Below are positions 44,660 through 51,561 of a DNA stretch of 64,000 nt, one piece after another (within the stretch, counting starts at the first letter, position 1; each line of letters begins with the position of its first letter). Both the position numbers and the translations under genes were made by a program. The stretch covers positions 1 through 64,000 of the forward strand of contig NZ_JAHLDU010000012.1 in assembly GCF_018861905.1 (NCBI RefSeq), written 5' to 3'. Under the pieces are notes generated by a model. It was not told where the DNA came from. It saw only the letters and a list, made by a program, of their open reading frames with translations, and made no database searches. The DNA is from Clostridium sp. DSM 17811 (GTDB taxonomy: Bacteria > Bacillota > Clostridia > Clostridiales > Clostridiaceae).

Positions 44660-45145
44660 CTATTTTTCTATATATTCCTGGTAAGATATTGGAATCACAA
44701 TTGAACCATTTTGAATTTTATAATTTGCATTTTCTATAGGATTTTCATTATTTATTAAGTTCATTCCAATAATATAAACCCCTTCTGCAAAAGATCTTGG
44801 ATAGTGACAAATAGTCCCCATCATATATCCGTTATCAATTAAATCTTTTGCTTCTAGTAATGCATCAATACCAAAAACTGATACATATTTTGATTTGTCC
44901 TCTTTGTTATATCCATACTTTTGTAATGCTTCAACAGCACCAATTGCCATTGCATCATTATTGGATATTATTGCTTCTATCCTACCATTATACGTAAGAA
45001 TTAATGATTCTATAGAATTTTCAGCAAATTCTTTACTCCAATTTGCATTTACCATAGCAAGCTGTTCAGTTTTTATTCCAGAATCATTGATCGTCGAAAT
45101 TACATATTTTTACCTTTCAATAGCTCCTTGATTACTAGCTTCCAC
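44660..45145 (-). pseudogene. C-terminal relic of a galactose-binding protein (MglB-like)
   Basis: The minus strand reads EASNQGAIER, an in-frame TAA, then KYVISTINDSGIKTEQLA, IEAIISNNDAMAIGAVEALQ, VFGIDALLEAKDLID and GTICHYPRSFAEGV. These match the second lobe of the periplasmic/galactose-binding MglB family (E.......R..YVI..LND.GI.T..., ANNDAMA.GAVEAL, VFG(V/I)DAL.EAL.L(V/I)). The N-terminal half and signal peptide are missing and a stop interrupts what remains. ATG 45055 could allow a short product, but it would not form a binding site. No mglA or mglC is nearby. Confidence 0.75.
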
Positions 45146-45223
45146 ACTTAGTAAAATGTACGACAAATAACTTTGCATTTAAATATGTAACATATGTTAC
45201 ATTGCTAATTCTAAATTTAATTA

Positions 45224-45715
45224 TTATTCCCTTCCACAATTAGATACTTCTCCTTTTAATATTCCTAATGCATGGTTTAATTCTGTAATTATATATTCTA
45301 AACACTCGTTAACTGCCTTCGGACTTCCTGGTAAATTTATTATTAATGTGCTCTTACGAATTACAGCTACTGCACGGCTTAACATTGCTCTTTTAGTAAA
45401 TTGTAAACTAAAGCTGCGCATAGCTTCTGGTATCCCTGGAACTATCCTTTCACCTATTTCCAAAGTTGCCTCTGGCATACAATCTCTTAGTGAAAAGCCT
45501 GTCCCTCCTGTTGTAAGAATAAGATCCGCAGCTCTTTCATCACAAATCCTCTTCATTTCAGCACTTAGAATATCTTTTTCATCTGGTAGTAATATTGCCT
45601 GTACAACTTCATATCCATTTCCTTCAACAATTTTTCTAATAGCTAAACCACTTCTATCTTCTCGTTCCCCTTTATATCCACTATCACTTGAAGTAATTAT
45701 TGCTACTTTGAACAT
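45224..45715 (-). CDS. mogA: molybdopterin adenylyltransferase (MogA)
   Basis: The 163-residue enzyme adenylylates molybdopterin before molybdate insertion. Family motifs are TSSDSGYKGEREDRSG, LTTGGTGFSLRDCMPEAT and INLPGSPKAVNECL. It is the last gene of the molybdenum cofactor run, overlapping the MOSC gene by 13 bases, with GGGAGATGAG before ATG 45715. The size and the TGGTG loop distinguish it from MoaB/MoeA fusions. MoaB is a close alternative name. Confidence 0.9.
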   Translation of the reverse strand: MFKVAIITSSDSGYKGEREDRSGLAIRKIVEGNGYEVVQAILLPDEKDILSAEMKRICDERAADLILTTGGTGFSLRDCMPEATLEIGERIVPGIPEAMRSFSLQFTKRAMLSRAVAVIRKSTLIINLPGSPKAVNECLEYIITELNHALGILKGEVSNCGRE

Positions 45716-46134
45716 ATTAACTCATCTCCCACTTTGATTTTTCCACCATGGATAACCTTTGAAAAAACACCTTCTCTAGGCATAATACAATCTCCAACTC
45801 TCTTGTATATTTCACAATGAGCATGGCACTCTTTACCTACTTGAGTAAGCTCTAAAATAACATCATTACATTTAAATAATGTACCAATAGGTAATGTTTT
45901 AAAGTCAATACCTTCAACTAATATATTTTCTCCAAAGGCTCCATCTTCTACTGCTCCCCCTTTGTCATTAAATTCAAGTACTTTATCATAAGATAATAAA
46001 CTAACCTGCCTATGCCAATTCCCACCATGAGCATCATTATCTAATCCAAATCCTTCAATAACATTACATTCTCCTATATTTTTCTTTTCAGTTCCTCTTT
46101 TCTCACTTATACATATGGCAATAATTTTTCCCAT
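45703..46134 (-). CDS. MOSC domain protein
   Basis: The roughly 143-residue stand-alone MOSC domain (as in YiiM and the molybdenum cofactor sulfurase C terminus) has GFGLDNDAHGGNWHRQVSLL near the start and FGENILVEGIDFKTLPIGT, then QVGKECHAHCEIY with the conserved cysteine of the family. MOSC proteins bind or hand over sulfur and cofactor. AGGAGG lies nine bases before ATG 46134; longer starts lack an RBS. It lies between moaA and mogA and overlaps the latter. Confidence 0.88.
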   Translation of the reverse strand: MGKIIAICISEKRGTEKKNIGECNVIEGFGLDNDAHGGNWHRQVSLLSYDKVLEFNDKGGAVEDGAFGENILVEGIDFKTLPIGTLFKCNDVILELTQVGKECHAHCEIYKRVGDCIMPREGVFSKVIHGGKIKVGDELICSK

Positions 46135-46162
46135 CTTTGAGTTCCTCCTTATGTCTTTATAA

Positions 46163-47143
46163 TCAACCACCGATTTGTGACATTATATTTTGTTCAAAAT
46201 TCTCATAATCCTCAGCTTCTAAAAATCTATTTTCTCTTGGCTTATTGTAAATAGTCTTCTTAATGATTTCTATAATTTCTTCATCATTTTTACCACTTCT
46301 TATTAATGTGTTAAGATTCTGACCTTCACTATATTGTAAACAAGTTTTCAAAAATCCATTGGAGGTAAGTCTAGCTCTATTACACTTTTCACAGAACTTA
46401 TGACTAACTGCACTTATAAAGCCTATTTTCCCTTGAAAATTATCTAAACTATAATAATTACTTGGTCCATTACCTATAGATTTATTGAAGACTGTCAGCT
46501 TACCAAAATTTTCTTCAATAATCATCTTTATTCTATCTTCGCTTATCCCTTTAATTTTCTTACCAAGTCCAATAGGCATTAGTTCAATAAATCTAATACT
46601 GATATTTTTATTTTGTGCCATTTTAGTTATATCTAAAATTTGTTCATCATTTACACCTGCTATTGGAACACAATTTACTTTAACAACAATATGCTTATAT
46701 TTTAATGTTTTATTAATACCTCTCATGACCTTGTTTACATCACCAATGCGTGTAATACTTTTATATGCAATTTCATCTAATGAATCTATGCTTACATTAA
46801 CTGCATCTAATCCTGATTTAACTAAGGAGTCAATTTGTTCTTCTAATAAAATTCCATTAGTGGTTAAAGTAACATTGTTAATACCCTGTATACTTTTTAT
46901 TTTCTTAATGAGATATGCTAAATTATCTCTTACTAAAGGTTCTCCCCCTGTAATTTTAATTTTACTAATCCCTATTTTTGCAAAGTTTTCACACAAATAT
47001 ATAATTTCTTCATAAGATAATATATCCTTATGGTCTATACTCTGTATTCCTTTTTCTGGCATACAATAAATGCATCTTAGATTACATCTATCAGTAACTG
47101 AAATTCTTATGTAATCGATTTTTCTATTATAAATATCAAACAT
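46163..47143 (-). CDS. moaA: GTP 3',8-cyclase (MoaA)
   Basis: The 326-residue radical SAM enzyme performs the first step of molybdenum cofactor synthesis, converting GTP to 3',8-cyclo-GTP. The N-terminal cluster motif is CNLRCIYC (about residues 20-27) and the C-terminal cluster motif is CEKCNRARLTSNGFLKTC (about 252-269). Between them KITGGEPLVR and a conserved RFIELMPIG are seen. The terminal GG tail (MSQIGG) needed for activity is present. It is in line with the other cofactor genes, followed at 28 bp by the MOSC gene. Confidence 0.95.
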   Translation of the reverse strand: MFDIYNRKIDYIRISVTDRCNLRCIYCMPEKGIQSIDHKDILSYEEIIYLCENFAKIGISKIKITGGEPLVRDNLAYLIKKIKSIQGINNVTLTTNGILLEEQIDSLVKSGLDAVNVSIDSLDEIAYKSITRIGDVNKVMRGINKTLKYKHIVVKVNCVPIAGVNDEQILDITKMAQNKNISIRFIELMPIGLGKKIKGISEDRIKMIIEENFGKLTVFNKSIGNGPSNYYSLDNFQGKIGFISAVSHKFCEKCNRARLTSNGFLKTCLQYSEGQNLNTLIRSGKNDEEIIEIIKKTIYNKPRENRFLEAEDYENFEQNIMSQIGG

Positions 47144-47213
47144 TTCTTATGCCTCCTCTATGTACTTATATTTCAGTTAACAATTCACAATTAACAGTTA
47201 AAAAGATACAATT

Positions 47214-47717
47214 TTAATTAGAATCTATATATTTTAATAATACTTCTATAATTTCATCAACATCGTTTATATTGATAGTTTTAATCCCCTCAAACTTGAA
47301 GAACAAATCAGTTGCTATGGCAATTAGTGTTTCTTTTTTACAAACATAATTTCTTGAAATCTCTTTTTTTATAACTTCAACCTTGGGATAATTAGAGTAT
47401 TTAAAACCCTCTAGCAAAATAATATCTGCTTCTTTGAAATAACTAACTAATTCTCTTTCAGAAACTTCATCCTGTTCTTTAACCATCATAAATTTTGTTT
47501 TGGAAAATACAGCTGTTCCATATGCCCCAGCTTCTTTATGTCTATAAGAATCCGTTCCTTCTACGTCACCTTCAAAATCATGTCCATCATGTTTAATTGT
47601 AGCAACCTTATAACCTAAGTTTACTAATCTTGGTATTAGTTTTGTTATAAGGGTTGTCTTTCCGGAATTTTTAATCCCACTTATTGCAATTAAAAGAGGC
47701 TTCTCTCTATTTTTCAT
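47214..47717 (-). CDS. mobB: molybdopterin-guanine dinucleotide biosynthesis protein B (MobB)
   Basis: The 167-residue P-loop GTPase assists MobA in attaching GMP to molybdopterin. It has Walker [11 protein letters not shown] (about residues 14-23), [20 protein letters not shown] and [16 protein letters not shown], all characteristic. Its ATG lies inside the end of moaC (11-base overlap). MobB together with MobA shows that the pathway makes the bis-guanine-dinucleotide form used by the DMSO reductase family, such as the enzyme encoded upstream. Confidence 0.92.
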   Translation of the reverse strand: MKNREKPLLIAISGIKNSGKTTLITKLIPRLVNLGYKVATIKHDGHDFEGDVEGTDSYRHKEAGAYGTAVFSKTKFMMVKEQDEVSERELVSYFKEADIILLEGFKYSNYPKVEVIKKEISRNYVCKKETLIAIATDLFFKFEGIKTININDVDEIIEVLLKYIDSN

Positions 47718-48189
47718 TTATGAATTCTCCACTTTTTCCACCTGTTTTTTTTGCTAAATATACTTCAGAAATTTCCATGGTTTTGTCTATTGCCTTGCAC
47801 ATATCATAAATAGTAAGAAGTGTTACATTAACTCCTGTTAAAGCTTCCATTTCTACTCCTGTTTTCCCCTCCACCTTAACTGTACAAATAGCTTCTATGT
47901 AATATTTTTCTTTATTTATTTCAAAATCCACTGTACATTTACTAATCATAAGTGGATGACACATTGGAATTAAATCAGAAGTTTTTTTTACACCCATTAT
48001 GCCAGCAACTCTCGCTACTCCAAGTACATCTCCCTTTTTAACAGTTTGATTTAAAATAGCCTCCATTACGTGATTATTAACAAAAATTTTTCCTTTTGCA
48101 ATTGCTATTCTTGATGTTATATTTTTTTCTGAAACATCAACCATAACTGCATTTCCATTTGAATCAAAATGACTAAACTCTGTTTCCAT
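47707..48189 (-). CDS. moaC: cyclic pyranopterin monophosphate synthase (MoaC)
   Basis: The 160-residue enzyme works with MoaA to form cyclic pyranopterin monophosphate. Signatures are [51 protein letters not shown] and [20 protein letters not shown], ending KTGGKSGEF. All catalytic regions are intact. It lies 123 bp after moeA; that gap holds no gene, only AT-rich sequence with an imperfect inverted repeat (AAGGCATA/TATGCCT, about 48273-48308). Confidence 0.95.
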   Translation of the reverse strand: METEFSHFDSNGNAVMVDVSEKNITSRIAIAKGKIFVNNHVMEAILNQTVKKGDVLGVARVAGIMGVKKTSDLIPMCHPLMISKCTVDFEINKEKYYIEAICTVKVEGKTGVEMEALTGVNVTLLTIYDMCKAIDKTMEISEVYLAKKTGGKSGEFINEK

Positions 48190-48312
48190 TCACTACACAT
48201 CCTTAAAAATTCATCTTTTTATAATTGATTATTATTTATTATTTATTGGATAACATTAACTAGTGTAATAATTAAGGCATATTGATTTGTTATTTTTTTG
48301 ATTATGCCTAAC

Positions 48313-49518
48313 TCAAAGTAAAACAACTTCTACATTATCACCTTTATTTAATTTTGTGGTTCCTTTATGTACATCTATTAAACAGTTACAGCCAACCATA
48401 GATGCAAGCATTCCTGAAGAATGTTTATTTTTAGGTAAACTAACTTTTCCATTATTAAAATAAGCACGTATAAACCTTCTCTTCATACTTGGTTTATTAA
48501 ATTCATCCTCCATAGTTCCTGTAACTTGTTTAGGCTGCAAAGTTTTATTGCCACTTAGTTTAGCTAAAACTGGCTTTCCTAAAAGTTCAAAAGTTGTAAG
48601 AGCCGCAAATGGATTTCCTGATAAAGATAATATAGGTTTATTTTTATACAAAGAATACATTGCTGGAGTTCCAGGCTTTAAATTAACCTTCCAGAAGATT
48701 CTATTTGCATCTATTAACTGAAGTACATTATGTAAAATATCCTTTTGACCTACTGAAACTCCACCTGTGGTTATTATTAAATCTACATCCTGAATAATTT
48801 CACATATTCTTTTCCCAACTTGTTCTTCACTATCTCCAATTATTTCTGCAATTACTGGTCTTAATCCAAATTCATTTAATCGAGAATATATTAAATGCAA
48901 ATTGCTATCGTAAATTTTTCCTATCTTTAATTGATGTCCTGGCATTCCAACTTCATCACCAGTAACAATTAATGCAATTCTTGGCTTAGCTTTAACTTTA
49001 ATCGTTGAAATTCCCATGCTTGAAATAACACCCTGATGTACATAAGTAATTAATTCACCTTTTTTTACTAATAACTCTCCTTTTTTTATATCTTCACCAG
49101 TAAAACAATAATTATCATATTCACTAAGTTCTTCATAAATTTCAACTTCATTTTGACCGTAATTAGTTTTCTCTTGCCTTATAACACAATTTGCACCTGT
49201 AGGAATCTTTGCACCTGTCATAATTCTCATTGCCTCACCTTTTTGAAGCACTTTTTCACTATATCCACCTGCAAATATGCAATCTACAACAGTTAGCTTT
49301 TTCATGTTTTCTTTGCTTGCACCTTTAGTATCTTCTGAAATAAGTGCATATCCATCAAGAGGTGACCTATCAAAAGGAGGATTATTCATAGGTGCATAAA
49401 TATCTTCAGCAATTATCCTTCCGCCGGCTTCAATTAATTTTATTTCTTCAGTTTCTTTAATTTCTTCTATGCTTTCAACCATTAGCTTTATAGCTTTTTC
49501 TAGTTCTATATTAAACAT
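48313..49518 (-). CDS. moeA: molybdopterin molybdenumtransferase (MoeA)
   Basis: The 401-residue enzyme inserts molybdate into adenylylated molybdopterin. Motifs include PPFDRSPLDGYAL near the N terminus, RIMTGAKIPTGANCVIRQE, VTGDEV, the TTGGVSVGQKD loop and SLSGNPFAALTTFE. The domain order and length match MoeA. It is three bases downstream of a second molybdopterin-binding gene. Two MoeA-type proteins in one operon may reflect separate molybdenum and tungsten handling. Confidence 0.93.
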   Translation of the reverse strand: MFNIELEKAIKLMVESIEEIKETEEIKLIEAGGRIIAEDIYAPMNNPPFDRSPLDGYALISEDTKGASKENMKKLTVVDCIFAGGYSEKVLQKGEAMRIMTGAKIPTGANCVIRQEKTNYGQNEVEIYEELSEYDNYCFTGEDIKKGELLVKKGELITYVHQGVISSMGISTIKVKAKPRIALIVTGDEVGMPGHQLKIGKIYDSNLHLIYSRLNEFGLRPVIAEIIGDSEEQVGKRICEIIQDVDLIITTGGVSVGQKDILHNVLQLIDANRIFWKVNLKPGTPAMYSLYKNKPILSLSGNPFAALTTFELLGKPVLAKLSGNKTLQPKQVTGTMEDEFNKPSMKRRFIRAYFNNGKVSLPKNKHSSGMLASMVGCNCLIDVHKGTTKLNKGDNVEVVLL

Positions 49519-49521
49519 GAA

Positions 49522-50547
49522 CTATACTCCCTTTCCAAATCCGCAGTTTGGATATGTGCAAACTTTACAGCTAAGACATAATCCCCCGTTTCCCATTCTT
49601 GCAATATCCTTTTTCGTTATCTTAACACCTGCTGCTACTCTTGGTAGTATTAAATCAAAAATTGTTGCTTTAGCATACATTACGCAGCCTGGCAAACCCA
49701 TAACAGGTGTTCCATCTTCAAAATACCCAAGTAAAAACATAGCTCCTGGAAGTACCGGTGCACCATATGATACAATTTTTGCTCCACTATCTCTAACAGC
49801 ACTTGGTGTTAAATCATCAGGATCAACACTCATCCCTCCTGTACAAATAATAAGATCTGCACCATTTTTCTTTAATTCATTAATAGCATTTACTATCATA
49901 TTACTTTCATCCTTTACTATTTTGTGCCCACAAACACTAATTTTATATTGACTAAGTTTATCTATAACAACAGGTGTAAATGTATCTTTAATTCTTCCAT
50001 AATAAACTTCACTTCCTGTTGTTACTATGCCTGCTTTCATATTCTTATAGGGTAATAATTCCATAAGAGGATTATCTCCTGCAATTTCTTGTGCATTCTT
50101 TAACTTTTCTTCTTCAACAATAAGAGGTATAACTCTTGTCCCAGCTAATTTTTCACCTTTTTTCACTGGATAATTTGTATGTCTTGTAGCAATCATTATT
50201 TCATCTAACTCATTAATTTTGTTTAGTCTTTCTACATCGACTCTAAATAAACCATCTATGTCTGCAATTAATTCAATCTTACCCTCTTTAACTTTTGAAG
50301 GTTTAATATTTTCATTTTTGCAAATATCATATAGAATTTCTGCTGCTTCATTTTCATGAAGCATTCCTTCTGTTTTTTCCCAAACATAAAGATTCTCTTT
50401 CCCTATAGATAATAGGACAGGAATATCTTCTACTCTAACTATATGCCCTTTTTTAAAAGCTATATCCTTTACTACGTCTTTTATGATTCTAGTAATATCA
50501 TGACATATTACATGCCCTACCGCATCAACTGTAGCTATTTTTTTCAT
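49522..50547 (-). CDS. MoeA-like molybdopterin-binding protein with cysteine-rich tail
   Basis: This roughly 341-residue protein has a molybdopterin-binding fold (VTTGSEVYYGRIKDTFTPVV, IICTGGMSVDPDDLTPSAVR, MGLPGCVMYAKATIFDLILP) in its C-terminal half and a divergent N-terminal half. It ends with CLSCKVCTYPNCGFGKG: four cysteines in 12 residues, which suggest a metal or iron-sulfur site. I start at ATG 50547 (GGGG eight bases upstream) rather than TTG 50556. It follows a long structured leader with a terminator hairpin (50685-50935). It is probably involved in metal insertion, or is specific for the adjacent reductase. Confidence 0.8.
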   Translation of the reverse strand: MKKIATVDAVGHVICHDITRIIKDVVKDIAFKKGHIVRVEDIPVLLSIGKENLYVWEKTEGMLHENEAAEILYDICKNENIKPSKVKEGKIELIADIDGLFRVDVERLNKINELDEIMIATRHTNYPVKKGEKLAGTRVIPLIVEEEKLKNAQEIAGDNPLMELLPYKNMKAGIVTTGSEVYYGRIKDTFTPVVIDKLSQYKISVCGHKIVKDESNMIVNAINELKKNGADLIICTGGMSVDPDDLTPSAVRDSGAKIVSYGAPVLPGAMFLLGYFEDGTPVMGLPGCVMYAKATIFDLILPRVAAGVKITKKDIARMGNGGLCLSCKVCTYPNCGFGKGV

Positions 50548-50684
50548 AAACAACACCCCTTTTTTCAGTTATGAGTTAAGAATTAAGAGTTAAAAGTTGT
50601 AGTTGAAAGTTTCTTTTAATATCTTATCTTTTCACTTCTTAATTCCCAATTAAGAAAAACTCACATATATTAAAAAACGCAAAA

Positions 50685-50732
50685 AAGCTGTATTATTTCA
50701 TCCATATAAAAAGGTATGAAAAATACAGCTTT
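50685..50732 (-). terminator. leader terminator in front of the moeA-like gene
   Basis: On the minus strand AAGCTGTATTTTTCAT (50732 side) pairs with ATGAAATAATACAGCTT and is followed by TTTTGCGTTTTTT. It lies between mobA and the moeA-like gene. It would stop transcription unless the upstream leader folds otherwise: GGTAT...ATACC gives an alternative pairing within the same bases. Confidence 0.7.
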
Positions 50733-50734
50733 AT

Positions 50735-50935
50735 ACCTAAGTATTTTGCTCTAAATATCATTCATTATTTACCAAAAGATAGAATATCCCCTTGTGCAAA
50801 TAATGCTCCTTCTCAAATACAGAAGGCTAAATGGTTTCCCACGTAACCCTGAAAGTAATTAAGGCATATGAAAAATTTAATATGCTTAATTTCACTTTGG
50901 CTCAATATCATAGATTTTACTCCTTAGATATTTTT
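50735..50935 (-). promoter_or_regulatory. structured leader, candidate molybdenum-cofactor riboswitch
   Basis: Read on the minus strand, the 200 bases between mobA and the terminator hairpin contain several paired elements. There is a long-range pair (TATCTAAGG at about 50930 with TTAGGTA near 50737), a long hairpin (AAATTAAGCATA/TATGCCTTAATT), GGTTACGTGGGAAACC, and AGCCTTCTGTATTTGAGAAG followed by GAGCA. An aptamer-like fold immediately before an intrinsic terminator and a moeA-type gene is the layout of a Moco riboswitch. I cannot confirm the consensus by eye, so the class is inferred from context. Confidence 0.5.
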
Positions 50936-50970
50936 GCACGGAGACTATTAAATTAATTCTAAATTTCCAA

Positions 50971-51543
50971 TCATTTCCTAAGTTTATCATAATCCCTTAA
51001 GTCATTTACATTATCCAAAATATTTTTATTAAAATTAGTCTCAGATAAAGGTATAATTTTTGAGTTTGCTCTTCTTATTAAGTTTAAAAGCTTATAATCC
51101 TTTTCCTCTATCATGTTTTCAATTTTACCAATTAAGTCTTTAGAATATATTCCACCTAAAGGACAGATTCTGCCTTTTTCATCTTCAGTCACAATGCACT
51201 CTATATTTTCTGTAATAGAATCACAAAGAAAATCTATAAACTCTTTTTTTATCTTAGGCATATCACAGGCGATTACAACGATATACTTTTCCTCAATCAT
51301 TTTTAATGCTGAATATATACCTCCCATTGGTCCAATATCCTTGTACATATCCTCTACTAACGTGAAGTTCAAATTTCTATATTTCTCTTTATTATCTACT
51401 GAAATATAAATATTCTGAAAACCTGTTAATTGATCAATTATACTTTCAATAAAACTCTTATTCTCATATTTAAGAAAAGCCTTGTTGTTTCCATTCATTC
51501 TTCTACTTTTACCACCCGCAAGGACCAATGCTCCAATTTCCAT
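50971..51543 (-). CDS. mobA: molybdenum cofactor guanylyltransferase (MobA)
   Basis: The roughly 190-residue nucleotidyltransferase transfers GMP from GTP to molybdenum cofactor. The nucleotide-binding LVLAGGKSRRMNGNNKAFL near the N terminus, MGGIYSALKMI and VIACDMPKIKKEF are family motifs. ATG 51543 fits AAGGATGG; ATG 51552 overlaps it. It starts 19 bp after the TorD-DmsA fusion gene, so it is cotranscribed with the reductase and links it to the dinucleotide cofactor. Confidence 0.92.
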   Translation of the reverse strand: MEIGALVLAGGKSRRMNGNNKAFLKYENKSFIESIIDQLTGFQNIYISVDNKEKYRNLNFTLVEDMYKDIGPMGGIYSALKMIEEKYIVVIACDMPKIKKEFIDFLCDSITENIECIVTEDEKGRICPLGGIYSKDLIGKIENMIEEKDYKLLNLIRRANSKIIPLSETNFNKNILDNVNDLRDYDKLRK

Positions 51544-51561
51544 ATGAACCATCCTTCTGAT

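Noticed and set aside
48273-48308. Inverted repeat AAGGCATA/TATGCCT between moeA and moaC
   Set aside because: The loop is long and the T-tract weak; moaC shares strand and pathway with moeA, so I do not call a terminator.
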